Source: Bursaphelenchus xylophilus (lineage: Eukaryota > Nematoda > Chromadorea > Rhabditida > Aphelenchoididae). From it: a stretch of 64,000 bases of DNA. Position 1 is the first letter of the stretch, and the number at the start of each line of letters is the position of its first letter. The stretch spans positions 11,341,291 to 11,405,290 of the forward strand of contig CAJFCV020000001.1 in NCBI GenBank assembly GCA_904066235.2, in the 5' to 3' direction. The notes below the pieces were generated by a model. The model saw nothing but the letters and a program-made list of their open reading frames with translations, made no database searches and was not told the DNA's origin. Positions 1-13,711 of this stretch are shown piece by piece. The position numbers were made by a program, and so were the translations under genes.

Positions 1-3000
1 ATGCCAATAACAAGCTGATGGAGATGGTGGAAATCGAGAAACGGAAGATCTTGGAGGCGGAAAAGAGGAAGGAATGCGAGATTGAGATATTGGAAATGGT
101 AGGTGGAGGATGTTGGAAGGGAATTGGAGAGATTTTAGAGGTGGGAAAAGAGAAATGGACGATTTTTAGATGGAAACGGAAAAAAATTCGAAATTTTTTG
201 CAGGTACAGTGGGGGACCTGATCCAGTGGCAAAAAACGTACCATTTTGCATCCGGGAAGCATCAAAAATGTATCAAAATACCTCCCTCTCCAAGTGAAAA
301 AAAACTCCGACCTTCAAAACGAAGTTTTTTCACTTGGATAGGGAAGCATTTTGCCATATTTTTGATACTTCCCGGATGCGAAATGGTACTGTATGCCACT
401 AGATCAGGTCTGTCACTGTATTTACAAATGATCTTGTTTTTGTAAATACAAATTTGGACCGAAATTTTGCTGTTGAAGAGGAAAACCGAGGGTTCGAACA
501 AATTTTTGATGGTTACAATGTCGGACCTGATCCAGTGGCAAAACACGTACCATTTTGCATCCGGGAAGTTTCAAAAAATGTAGCAAAATGCCTCAATCGC
601 TCAAAAAAAAAAACTCCGTTTTGAAGAGCGCCCTTTCCCTCGCAAAAGGAGTGTTTGAAATCGGAGTTTTTTCGCTTGGAGAGGGAAGCATTTTGCCACA
701 TTTTTGATACTTCCCGGATGCATAAAGAGGTACGTTTTTACCTCTAGATCAGGTCTGTCACTGTATTTACAAAATATTTTGTAAATTACTGTATACGCCC
801 TAAACTTGTAAGAATTTGCTATCAAAAAAAAGAAGAGCTCTTACTCTGACTATTTCAGCCCAAAACTCCAACTCCAACCCAAGAAGATGAGGACCTTGAG
901 GCGTCGGAAATCATCGAATGCACTGCCGTCGGCCCTCCCCCCGATGCCTATGATTGTTTGATGTGTGGCTCAGAGCAGAAGGGACATATCTCCTTCATCT
1001 CCCACATGGTCTCGCATCCAGAGGTCTTCAATTGTTGCCCGATTTGCTCGTCGAATAATATCCCGACCAGCATGGACAACGTCCTCCAATTCTTTGACCA
1101 TCTGATCTCAAATCATCTGATTCAATCCCCGAATGGCATAAAATGCCCGACCTGTGAGCAGATCTGTGGAAAGGACGTGAGGGATCGGAGAAGCATTCGA
1201 GTCGCCATATCTCATGTGCTCTATGAATGCACAAGACCGAAGCAGTGCATGCTGTGTGCATGCACGACGGTCGGAGCGAAGAGAATGGTCGAAACACACA
1301 AAATGCATCGTACAAAGGAGCATAAGAAGGTTTATAATAGGTAGGGAGAGATGAGTAAAAAATTTTGAGTAGGTGTCTAGTGTAATATCGGGAGACCTAG
1401 AACAAAGGTGCAAATGGGCATAAAAGGTAATAAAAATGAAAAAAGAAAGGCTTTGGAGGCAAAATACGACAACTTCTTGATCAAAATTTCCCAAAACAAG
1501 ATTCTGTAAGAAGAGAAACACTTGACCCATTTTTTACATTTTGAGTAAAGTCTTCCTCTCTTGCTCAAAATCGATGCAATCGATCGCAAATTGACGATGA
1601 CATCTTTCTGTCATAATTTGATGTCGCGGCATGTTTTTGTAGACTGTTTGTGGACAAGATTTTTTTTTTTATCTTGATCATGGATAACATTGTCAATTTG
1701 TCGAAGGTGCCTTCAAAGAAACGCAATTTTTTGTTGCCGGTTTTTACGCAACGGCTGTTTTTTGTCTGTTGAAGGTTAGCGTCGTTGCAATTTGGCATTA
1801 TGTGCATCTTTTTTGAGCTCTACCACTGATATTACACTAGACGTCGAGTTGATGATTTAATATTTTTTGGACGTGATGCTTGCTGTAATGCCTTGAATGT
1901 AATCCTGATGTGTTTCAGATTCTATTGCAGTCGATGTATGCTGGGAATGCACAACATTGACCAGTACAAGGTCCACAAGTGCAGTTCGGTTGCTTTTCGT
2001 TGTGCCTGCGATCCCTGGGTGGAGTTCAAAGATCAGCCGGCCGCCTCTTATCACATGGCCAAGGCGACGGACTCGCGGAAACACAATCTTCTCCCCACCA
2101 TGGCCCAATCGGACCTCCGAGTGATCGTTCACAACAAACCCCCCGCGGATTCGAAGAGACCCAGCAGAAATGAGGTCTGGGACTTCCTCAAAAAGTACGA
2201 CTTCCTCCGAAAACCCAACAAACAGAACGCACAGGACCAGAAGAACTCGGAACAGATCAGTCCCACCATCACTGTAAAAGAACAAACCGAAGATTCGGAG
2301 GAAATTATTTTGGAAAAAGAGCAAAAGCCCGAAGAAAACCCCCAAAAAGTGGTGGATAAGATCCCGGAGAAGAAGAAGGATACCACAGAGAAGATAAAGG
2401 AGATCAAGAAGAAGGTCAGGGAGCCATCTCCACCCATTGAAACCACCAGCGACGAAAATAAGAGCCAAGAAAAAAGGGAGTCCGCTTCGCAAGAAAGAAA
2501 AGCCCCGAAAAGAAGAAGAACCCAGCCGAAAACAGTAGAATCAGATGAGCCGGACCTACGAAAACGACGCTACACTCATCAGCAATTGGAACAAGTCATG
2601 CTGTTCAATCAGAGATCCCGAAACATGTGCAAATTACATGTGAAAGAGAAGGCGCAGGAGCTGGGCGTGGAAGATGAGGGTGTCATTGATGTGATGGAGG
2701 ATATTGTGGCCTCGGTCTGCGACAAATTCACCGCTGGCGCGTCGAGTAAGCCCCGATTTTTTGAGTGGTTTATATTATTTTAGGTAGTACTATCAGAATT
2801 TTTATTTTTTTCGGGGATTATTGGTAGAAGATTGGTGTAAAATGATGTCGAAAAAAGAATAGAGAGCTTATTGAATAATTTTGCAGGTCTACCATGGCAT
2901 GGAAAACGGCTGGGACAACTGAAAACACAAGCAAAGAGGAAATTGACCCCTCTGGACATGAATTCACTTTTTAAAGAGCCGCTGCCGGTCGCTACACCGC

Positions 3001-5239
3001 CCTCGGGCAAGAAATACAAGTGTATCTACAACGACAGACCCGACTGCAACGAAATCCGCGACAATTTCGCGGAGATGCGCGAGCATTTCCAACGAGAACA
3101 TGGCCTTTATGCAAGGGTAGGGTGTGTAAAGTATAACCCCGATTTTTAGCATCCCACCCCGCTTGATACGGACGTCTGGCTGTGCCCCATGTGTATGTCC
3201 ATCTTCACGCACGAAGCGGACCTCGAGGTTCATCTGAAGAGCCACAATCACAATTTCCGATGGTGCATTTATTGCACGTTGATGTGCAAGTCCGAAGATG
3301 AGTATGAGTTGCATAGTCTTGCCCATAAATCGAAGAAGGTGGCACTAATTTGCACTGAACACATGAATGCGTTTGATAATGTGAGTTTCGGGGGTGGTTT
3401 TGGATGGTTTTGAGGGAAATCAGGTTTTCGTGCCGGGACCAAATTCGATGCTGGATAAGATTGGAAATTTGTTTGAATCTCGGCTTCTGAAGATTTTGTG
3501 AAGGATAAAATGTTGAATTTTCAGCCATTCAACTACTTTGTGCACCTGGAAACACATGGGCAACGAGTCCTCAAGTTCTGCAAAATGTGCGGCTTTGCCA
3601 ACAGCTCGGTGAGAGAGGTGATGAGGCACATTGACAAGTGCACCCAGACCCGATTCCAACTGGGCGAACAATTGACCCGAGCGCGAATGGCATTGGGCTA
3701 CTGTATCGCCAGCTCGGCCTTCATCCGTCGACCTTTGAGAACGGAGTTCCTCCAGAAAGTAATGTCAGAAAAGGTGAAATTTGCGAAGATGATGAAGTGC
3801 GACCATTCATTTGCCCTGTTCGCTCAAGGCGGACCAGTTCTAACTTGCATTCATTGCAGTTGCCCTGTAAGTGGTAATTTTTTCACAAAAATTTGGGGGT
3901 TTTGAAGAATTTGCGGGCTTTTAAGGATGAATAAGGTCGGAAATAGGATGATTTGACGAGAATAGAGTGTGGGAGACTGACTTTTCAGTTTTGTGTTCTA
4001 AAAATAGTAATATCGGAGATTTTTTTTGTAAAATTTGTAATGTAATATATTTTTAGATTTCGGATCTTGAATGGTGCAAGCGGTACACAGCCGAGGCCTT
4101 GGAGCTGAGTAAATCTCGAATTGTAAGTTTAACTTTCCAGAATTTAGAATTTTATGCCTATAATTGCTGAAAAATTAGTTATCTTTTTTTCAGAAGACGG
4201 TCCTCAATGTAAACCAACAAACTGGGAATCCGGACGAATTGGGGAACGATATAAGAGTAATTCCTCGAGACCCGGGCGAAATCAAGACAGGATTCCTGAT
4301 TCAGCAATGCCCCCTCAGCCTGGACAACACGGTACTCCCATCGACATCCGGAACTCAACGAAATGTAAGGTGCACAACGGATTCGGAAGCGATCTGGCAA
4401 AGAAGATGCAAGGAAGAGCCTCAAGAATCAGTCATAACTCTTGAGGATGACGATGAACTCATGGTTATAGCGGAGACCCCAAAAAGAGCGCCAAAACGAT
4501 CGTCGAGTGTGAAGTTGGTGGCACCTCAAAAAGCGGGCACTTCGAAAAGGGATGTGATCATGAATTCGATGAATAAAATGAGTGTGAAACCAGTGTACAG
4601 ACAGCCGGAGAGGCAGAATGTGAAGTTGATTCCAGTACAAGTAAGTTGAGTTTGAAATTTGAGACTTTTTGCACTGTGCGAAAAATTTGGGATTTTTGCA
4701 CTGTGCGGAGAAATTAAAAAATTCTGCACTGTGCAGGAAAAAATAGAGGGTGGCATAAAAATTTTTGTAGGAGTTCCTAGTAAACTGAGAGGTGTTTAGA
4801 AAGCAGTTATGCAATTTATAGCCTACGGGCAAATCAGATAATGCATGACTAGAAGTTTGCACAGTGCAGATTTTCGAATGCCCATAATGCCCAGTATTAT
4901 GAGCGGGACAACCGAAACTATATATTTCCTACTGCTTACTAACACTCTAAATATTCCGAATTTCAGTTCCAACCCGGTCGCATGTACCCGCTCCCCCACA
5001 ATCATCCCCAATTCCATGTGCGCACGGTGCCGCGCTCCCAGGTCGTCGTAAATCCGGCCTCGTATGCGCCGTATGCCGCCAATCCCCGCGCCCATCCCAT
5101 CCAACTCCAACCCAATAGTCCGGTCATTTATCGCACCAATCAGCAGCAGAATTGGACGGTGACCCATCGGCCCGGCAACATTCCCGCCTCCACCCCTTCC
5201 ACCTCGAGACAAAGCCAATCCCCGTGGAGACAGATGTAA
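1..5239 (+). CDS. Multi-zinc-finger nuclear protein, 3' part (N-terminus outside window)
   Basis: Nine coding exons read in one frame: 1-98, 859-1340, 1919-2745, 2887-3116, 3150-3380, 3525-3866, 4057-4122, 4194-4640 and 4967-5239 (stop TAA), giving about 997 residues; the start lies upstream. All junctions are GT/AG with matching phases. The protein has many irregular CxxC...H/C fingers. The two most canonical C2H2 fingers are in exon 5 (WLCPMC...HLKSH and WCIYC...HSLAH); other Cys-rich units are in exons 2, 3, 4 and 6. Exon 3 also has a long Lys/Glu-rich linker with basic clusters that suit a nuclear localisation signal. Exon 8 holds an acidic VITLEDDDELMVI stretch that resembles a SUMO-interacting motif. 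The last exon is Pro/Gln/Asn-rich and low in complexity. A DNA- or chromatin-binding role is inferred from the fingers. I do not recognise the orthologue; LIN-13- or POGZ-like proteins are possibilities only. Confidence 0.85.
205..420. mobile_element. Tc1/mariner-type foldback MITE, copy 1
   Basis: The element runs from CAGTG at 207 to CACTG at 418 and is flanked by TA on both sides, the target duplication of Tc1/mariner transposons. The left end (GGACCTGATCCAGTGGCA) and right end (TGCCACTAGATCAGGTC) are inverted repeats. Complementarity continues inwards through the CATCCGGGAAG and CTTCCCGGATG blocks nearly to the centre, so most of the element could fold into one hairpin. It has no coding capacity. 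It lies in the first visible intron of the zinc-finger gene. Confidence 0.85.
514..765. mobile_element. Tc1/mariner-type foldback MITE, copy 2
   Basis: A second copy of the neighbouring element lies about 95 bp downstream in the same orientation and the same intron. It carries the same GGACCTGATCCAGTGGCA left end, the same AGATCAGGTCTGTCACTG right end and TA flanks. The centre differs: an added segment around 620-660 can itself pair. The left end has one change (CAATG instead of CAGTG). Two diverged copies side by side point to separate insertions or an old local duplication. Confidence 0.82.
1376..1842. repeat. Intron segment bounded by inverted copies of the dispersed ATATTACACTAGAC motif
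   Basis: GTCTAGTGTAATATC (1376-1390) and GATATTACACTAGAC (1828-1842) face each other inside the intron between exons 2 and 3 of the zinc-finger gene, like 15-bp terminal inverted repeats of a 467-bp non-autonomous element. No target duplication is clear. The same motif occurs singly elsewhere in the window, so the pair could also be chance spacing of a dispersed site. Confidence 0.4.
4670..4735. repeat. GCACTGTGC palindrome cluster in intron 8
   Basis: Three copies of the near-palindrome GCACTGTGC, each with a similar flank (TTTTGCACTGTGCG), lie about 28 bp apart just after exon 8 of the zinc-finger gene. A further TGCACAGTGCA is at about 4858. The same motif clusters again at 53.5 kb and forms a hairpin at 21.2 kb. 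Confidence 0.7.
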
Positions 5240-5507
5240 TATAAAGAAGGAAATGGATGTAAATAGAGGCATCAGACATGGCAGCATTCAATGAAGTGTA
5301 CATAATGGTCTCTCACCCTCATTTTTGCTCAAAATTCGATGTTTTAGGGGATAAATTATATTATTCACGAGCTTTCTTCAATCTTTGGTTATATCTTGTT
5401 ATTGTTGACTCTTTATCTACTCTCAAAACTCATTTTGTACTCAATATTGTAGTTTTCTACTCCGCCTAGGAATTGTTTTTCATTGTTAATTTTTCCAGTA
5501 AAACTTT

Positions 5508-5513
5508 AATAAA
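5508..5513 (+). terminator. Poly(A) signal of the zinc-finger gene
   Basis: An AATAAA lies about 270 bp after the stop codon, in the T-rich 3' region. The next gene on the opposite strand ends about 80 bp further on, so the two are convergent neighbours. Confidence 0.6.
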
Positions 5514-5592
5514 AATTTGAGATTTTTTGAAATTTTGGAAAATTTATGTCAAAAAATAGATGTAAATGAAACAGAATAAGAAGTGGTCAAGT

Positions 5593-6072
5593 TTATACAG
5601 AACTGTGAGAGAAATTACAGTGGATTTGAGGGCTCAGGGAAGACGAGGAATCAGATGAACCGGAGATTCGGGAACGACTCAAATTACTCTCAGCCTCGAG
5701 CAAACTGAAAATAAACACTTGTTATCAATCTACAGAGAAGTAATTAGCCCTAGGCAGGTGTTGAGCAACTTACCGCAGGGGCATTACAGTAATCCGACTA
5801 TTCTCTTCCTTCTCCTTCAACACCTCCAAACTCTCGACGGAATCCAGTTTGTGGAACTTGCTGGGGACGTAATTGTGAATATGATCCTCCTTCTCTTCCT
5901 CTTGATCAATGGATTCCTCACCATCTTGCGGATGACCCACAAATTTCACACTTGCCAACAGTGATATCGCGCCGATCCCATAAAACATGGCGATGAAGAG
6001 CTAAAAATAGAAAATGTAAATAAAATACGAGGGTAAGAGCCTTACTAATGTGAGAGAATCCTCGCCAAGCAT
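5593..6072 (-). CDS. Small single-pass membrane protein, unknown
   Basis: Three exons on the minus strand (6046-6072, 5774-6000, 5593-5704) join in phase to 121 residues. The start ATG at 6072 directly follows an AG acceptor-like sequence (AAACCAGTC), which suits spliced-leader addition and decided the start. A hydrophobic segment covers about residues 8-27 (LTLLFIAMFYGIGAISLLAS), with a very short N-terminal side. The rest is a highly charged, Glu/Lys-rich cytosolic or lumenal tail ending in a Ser-rich stretch. I do not recognise the family. It is convergent with the zinc-finger gene and divergent from the Mediator-subunit gene, with only 167 bp between start codons. Confidence 0.7.
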
Positions 6073-6239
6073 GACTGGTTTAATCAGTAGCACATTCGAA
6101 ATGAATTCTTACTGTAATTTGCGCGATCATAGTGTGACTTGACCCAAACGTGGAACACTTGACACAAACAGAAATTTCGTTTATTTTCGGAGAATTTTGG
6201 TGCACAATTGCAAGAAGAACATCCAGAAGCCCGATAACG
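6073..6239. promoter_or_regulatory. Short divergent promoter region
   Basis: Only 167 bp separate the start codons of the small membrane-protein gene (-) and the Mediator-subunit gene (+). Both promoters or outron starts must lie here or overlap the neighbouring gene, which suggests a shared bidirectional promoter. The stretch contains two CTTGAC boxes (6136, 6159). I see no clear TATA box. Confidence 0.45.
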
Positions 6240-8252
6240 ATGGTAAGTTTCTATTTTATCTTATTTTTCCTGCCATTTACCCACTTTTTGTATTATACTA
6301 TCCATGAAAAATTTAGAACCAACAGAACTATGGGATGCCGCAAGGAAACCAAAATTACATGCAACAGCAACAGATGGTAAGTTAATTCGCTTCGTTTCTT
6401 ATGATTTTAGTACCAACAACAGCAGCAAAATCAGATGAATATGCATGGTCAACCTCACATGCAACAGCAAGGTTTTTATATGGATCAGAACCCGCAACAA
6501 CAGATGATGCAGCAACATGGCTCCTATCAAGGTCAGGTTCAGGGATCACAACAAATGGGGATGCATAATATCACTCAACCTTCTCCGGGGAACTTCCCCA
6601 GTCATGGTGGACATATGGGGCAACAAATGATGGGACAAGGAGGAATGTCTGGGCAAGGGATGGGTCAAGGAGGTATGCCAGGTCAGGGAATGGGTCAAGG
6701 AGGAAATATGGGAGGCCAAGGAGGTGGAATGGGAACTCAAGGAGGCGGAATGGGAGGTCCTGGGAGTATGGGACAAGGTGGAGGAATGGGAGGTCCAAGT
6801 GGGATGTCGCAAGGTGGAATGCAGGGTCAAGGAGGGATGTCTGGCCATAGTATGGGACAAGGACCCATTTCGGCCCAGAATATGAGCCAAGGATCTATTT
6901 CTAGTCAAGGAATGGGACAAGGATCGATGCCAACGCAATCCATGGGTCAAGATGGAAGAATGGGAAGTCAAGGTGGATTATCGACTCAAGGGATGGGTCC
7001 AATGTCAAGTCAGCCGATGTCTCACTCCTCCCAACCCATGTCTCACCCTCCTCAGCCCATGTCGCACTCATCTCAACCTATGTCCCATTCAGGACAGACT
7101 CCTTTTGGCTCTCAACATCAGCCCAATACCCCGCAAATGCAACAGCCTCAATCCCATATGAGTATGCCTCAGCCTTCTCCCCAACAATATCCGCAACAAC
7201 ATTCGGTGGGCTCGTTTCATAATCCAAATAGTATTCCTCCGAATGTTCAACCACATACTCCACAGAATCAACTTCAGACGCCCCAACGAGACGCCAGGTT
7301 TACCTCGCCGGCTTCTGTGACCCAAAGATCACCGTTTCCCCCACCCTCAAGTCAGCCTCAAATCTCAAGTCAGATGTCTTATCAAGTCCCACAAACCCCG
7401 CAAATGCAGAATCTCCAAACTCAACCACCATCCCAGCCACCGCAGTCGCATCCTCAAACGGCGCCGAGAGTAGCCCAGCCTCAGCAGCCTCCAACTCCAG
7501 CATTTCCCATCAATTTGTTTGAGGCGAACAAGTTGCTGATCGCAAAAGAGCTGAGACGAGCGATTTTTGAAGTGAGTTCAATATTCCTTTTGTTTTGACT
7601 TGAAATTTAGGTTTTTTTCACCTGATTATTGAGAAGATTTTAGGTCACAGCCAAAGCCGAAGTCCTGTTGTCATCAAAATTCTGCTCGGACCCATTGCCC
7701 AACCAAAACGTTTTATCGAATGTTAGTCTGTCGGAATCCAATCCAAGGTCGGTTCAACCAGCCTCAAATGGAGCCAAAGACTCCCCAACCAAAGCTCAGA
7801 AGATACCGGTGACAGAAGAGGAGTTCAAAGCCGCCAAGGAGATGTTTTTGGCTGCTATCTCGGTATTTTTGAGTGTCTGCGATGATATCGAGAGGAACTA
7901 TGTGAGTTTTTTTTTCAATTTTATTTGCCTAAATTTAGGGTAGAATATTATCAGAGCTTATGTTTTGAGTTGGGACCGTTATTAGCGAATTTTGAACATA
8001 TAATTCTGATTATATTATACTAGACATTAGTCAACAAAATTATTTTAGTTGATCCTCATCGAAGCCGAAAAGGAATTGAACAGATTTGAGCAGCTAGTAA
8101 AGACGCCATCGACCGATTCTCTTGCCAAGAACCTTGTACAGCCATTGGAAGTTATAGCCGAGGATCGGCGGGCTGTTCAAAGATCAGTCGAAGACATGTG
8201 TAAATTAGTCGAATTGGTGCGAACCTGTGAAATCCCGAGTAGAAATTGTTAA
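6240..8252 (+). CDS. mdt-29: Mediator subunit 29 / Intersex-like protein
   Basis: Five coding exons: 6240-6242 (ATG alone), 6317-6376, 6411-7571, 7644-7901 and 8049-8252, giving 561 residues. The first 385 residues are low-complexity: Gln/Asn/Met at the start, then repeated GQGGM-type Gly/Gln/Met repeats, then Pro/Gln/Ser/His blocks (SQPMSH repeats). The C-terminal 170 residues are globular and begin NLFEANKLLIAKELRRAIFE; the helical stretch DDIERNYLILIEAEKELNRF follows. A disordered Gly/Gln-rich N-terminus joined to a helical C-terminal domain is the layout of Drosophila Intersex and nematode MDT-29. These proteins belong to the Mediator tail and bridge activators to RNA polymerase II. The assignment rests on this architecture and remembered similarity; a profile search of the last 170 residues would settle it. 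Confidence 0.7.
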
Positions 8253-10694
<2,442 letters not shown>

Positions 10695-13600
10695 GTGTGA
10701 TATCGACGGGGTAAGGGTATAGATTGTATTAGAAATTGAAGAAAAAGGCCTCTTATTACTTCTCATTAAATTTTACGGCATAATTCTATATGAAACTTCT
10801 GTTTATATTATTTATATTTAACGCCTTGTGTAATATAAATTTTGGTTTCAGCACAATTCAAGACCCCAACTACGGCCATTGGACGTTACCCTTGACGCCT
10901 TCTATCCCCCACTTCCTTTCTAATTGTATTTACAGCTTCGAATAAAGCCTTTTGTGTACAGTAATTGTAAATTACAATTGGATTTAGCCCCTCTTTTCTC
11001 TGTCGTCTCCCCGATTTGCTTACACTTTTTCGTAGCCAAAATGTCTACTTCCCTAACCCCCCGAATGTCATCTTTTCTAGCCGATTCTTAAAGAGGAAAG
11101 AATATCAGGTCAAATATCCATTTTCGTGATGTTTCTTTTCCTCGTGTCCATACTATTATTATATTATACATGTATGAATGTAAAATTGTATTTTACACTA
11201 AATAAATGTATTTTCTTTATGGGGAGTTTAGAGACTATTGAGGGCGTTTTCGAGCATCTTTCATTGGATTTTGGGGGTAATTGGAGAAAATTTATGTTAT
11301 ACTAGGTCATCAGAACAAAAATAAAGTCTTGAAAGCCTTTTTTAGGTCTCAACAACTTTCGAAATGAAAGAAACTGCCGTTTCAAAGACCTGAGAAGCAC
11401 TAACATCCAGTTCTTCCATATCAAATTGAATTTATATTACACTAGACACCGAAAAGTTCGTCCCTCCCCTGCTCTCGCACGACTTATGTCTGCTTTATGT
11501 TTTTGGCTTATTTCGATTGAAAAAAGCGTTCCCTCGGCCACTTCCTTGTCTCGGGCCCTGAGGGAACGTCGTGTTTTCGTCTTTTTCGGATTTTATTCAA
11601 CCATGACGCAATCCTTTCCTAACCCAATATAGGCCCGGTCAGTTGACCTAGTTTGGATTGGATTAAGAATCAGAAATCAGTGTGGTATTTTGCATCATTC
11701 TGCATAATTTTGGTAAAAATTTTGGATACGTCTAGGTTCCGTCGGAAATTTTAACTAACTTCCAAAGCATTTTTAGTCGAATTTTTTTTGTACTACTCGT
11801 TTATCAAGCTTGTGGTATTTTAATTGAATGACCTTTTATTAAAACCACGGGAAAATAATTTGTTTCGTCTGCAAAAAACTCTGACAAGCCGATTTGAGTA
11901 TTTTTTGGATTAATCCTTGAACTTTCCCTTAGGCTATTTGTTAATTTTCAAATGATTTTGGGGGCGAAAATTGGCTAATCTGGAAGGCGACATATTTTTT
12001 TTAAATGTATTGACAGCTGATTTGACAATGATTTCATACCTGTTTGGTCTGAAAATCGAAATTTTTGATGATTTTAGTCATCTTTTTCAAATAGAAAAAC
12101 ATTTTTGTTTGCCATGCCGCTCCAAGCAATCTAGGTGGCTCTTGACTTTGAAGCCACCTCCCTGCTTACGTTCGAGTGCAACAGGCCCGTTCTGAAGGTC
12201 TCTTTTTTCACATGTTATCCATGTGAATTGAAGGGGTTTTCCCAGCAAAGTTTACATCATCGTCCGATATAAATTCCTAGCAAGTTTTAAAAATTATCAG
12301 TCGATCTTTTAAAATTAGTTTAAACGATTGTTTGATAAGAATTCGGCAAAAAATCTGGGAATTCTGCTAACTTTTGATGATGCCGGAGGCAATTTTTGAA
12401 AATTCTCGAGGTTTTAGGTAATTTGGAATAAAATATGAGATTTCAAATGAAAGGTTATGTCGTAAAGACTAATTTGATATCAAAATCAATCCAATTAGTT
12501 TTGGCCCATATTATACTTAGTAGGTCATTTGTAATATAAAATTTTATTTTCATGTAAAATTGTAGTCAAATTCAATCTAATTAAAAAAAAACTAGTATGA
12601 AAAGACCTTTTCGGTCTTCAAAATGGTCATCACGACCAAGGATGACGCAATTTTTGGGCTTTTCCCGCAATTTTTTTTTTATTTTTCCTTTCCGAAAAAA
12701 CGTCTAGACGTGTGCACTCTGGCCGTAAAAAAGAACGTTTGTTGGGCCGTTGAGCCAAGGCAGTGGCTTTTCCGAATGTTCCGTGCCGTTTTCGAAATTC
12801 CTCGCGAATAGAGGAACACTTTACTTGGATTTCATTATTTTTGGGCCGCGGTTATTGATCTTTTTGGTTTCTACGCGATGTTGAAGGCCGAACTAGGGAT
12901 AATCTCTTGTGTGATGTGGAGTAAGAACTGTTTTCAGTGCAAATATTGGATTCAAAGGAAATTTAGAGGTCTAATTAGAAGGTTATAAGATCTTTTCGGA
13001 AGTCTAAACCTGTCAAGTGTAACATAATTATTTGACCCGAAATTTGGTTAGGTTTCTGCCACACTCTGCGGTAACTTTGTTACTCACATAATGTCCAATC
13101 TATTAGACTAGCTTTTTCTCCATTTACATCGTTTTCGTATGTTAACCATGATGCAATCGGATGTTTCTGTCCGAAAACCTAATTTCTTTCGGTTTTGAAA
13201 TCCTTGGCATTACGTGGTCCTTCCCTCAAGGCGATGAAACAATCATCCGCGACTCACTTCCTCAATTTTCCAATCAAAACATCTTCTGCGGGAAAAAAAG
13301 ATGTTGATCTGGACGACGAGGCGGTTTCTAATTTTCGGCCGCACTTGTCAACCCGATTGATTCCCCCCTCTCTCCGTGGCCCAAAAACTTATTGGCCCTT
13401 TTGTTTTCAGAGTTCTCCCGACGTTCGAAGACGTTCCCCACTCGAATCGAGGCCTTGGTTCGTGTTTTTCACCCAACATTTTTAATGTTTGAACTAAATT
13501 TACGTGAATTTCGCGAAATTCTATGGATTTTGTATTGTTTGCAGCTATAAAAATGCGCGTGGAGGTTGAGTTGACAATCTGTGAGGTGTTATTTGTGGGA

Positions 13601-13711
13601 AATCGGGAAGTTTTTTCGGGTTCAAGTATTCGCGCCATGGGTAATATAATTTTCTCTGATTCGTGTCAAGATTTTGATGTTTATTTTTTTAGGTAACCTT
13701 ACTACTTCACG
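10695..13711. other. 3-kb intergenic region between RAB2 and aldolase
   Basis: After the RAB2 3' end there is no supported gene. The region is AT-rich with islands of GC. It contains a 9-bp stem hairpin (CGTTCCCTC at 11527, GAGGGAACG at 11560), three copies of a TGAYGCAAT box (11604, 12644, 13149) and several copies of the dispersed ATATTAYACTWG motif (11293, 11434, 12509). The aldolase promoter and its outron must lie in the right half. Confidence 0.7.
10941..10946 (+). terminator. Poly(A) signal of RAB2
   Basis: An AATAAA lies 247 bp after the stop. A second AATAAA near 11200 could be an alternative end. A possible 3'UTR intron (donor near 10710, acceptor near 10852) precedes it but cannot be confirmed without transcripts. 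Confidence 0.55.

Noticed and set aside
6546..6971. 141-codon minus-strand frame rich in Ser/His
   Set aside because: It mirrors the Gly/Gln/Met repeat of the Mediator-subunit gene on the other strand.
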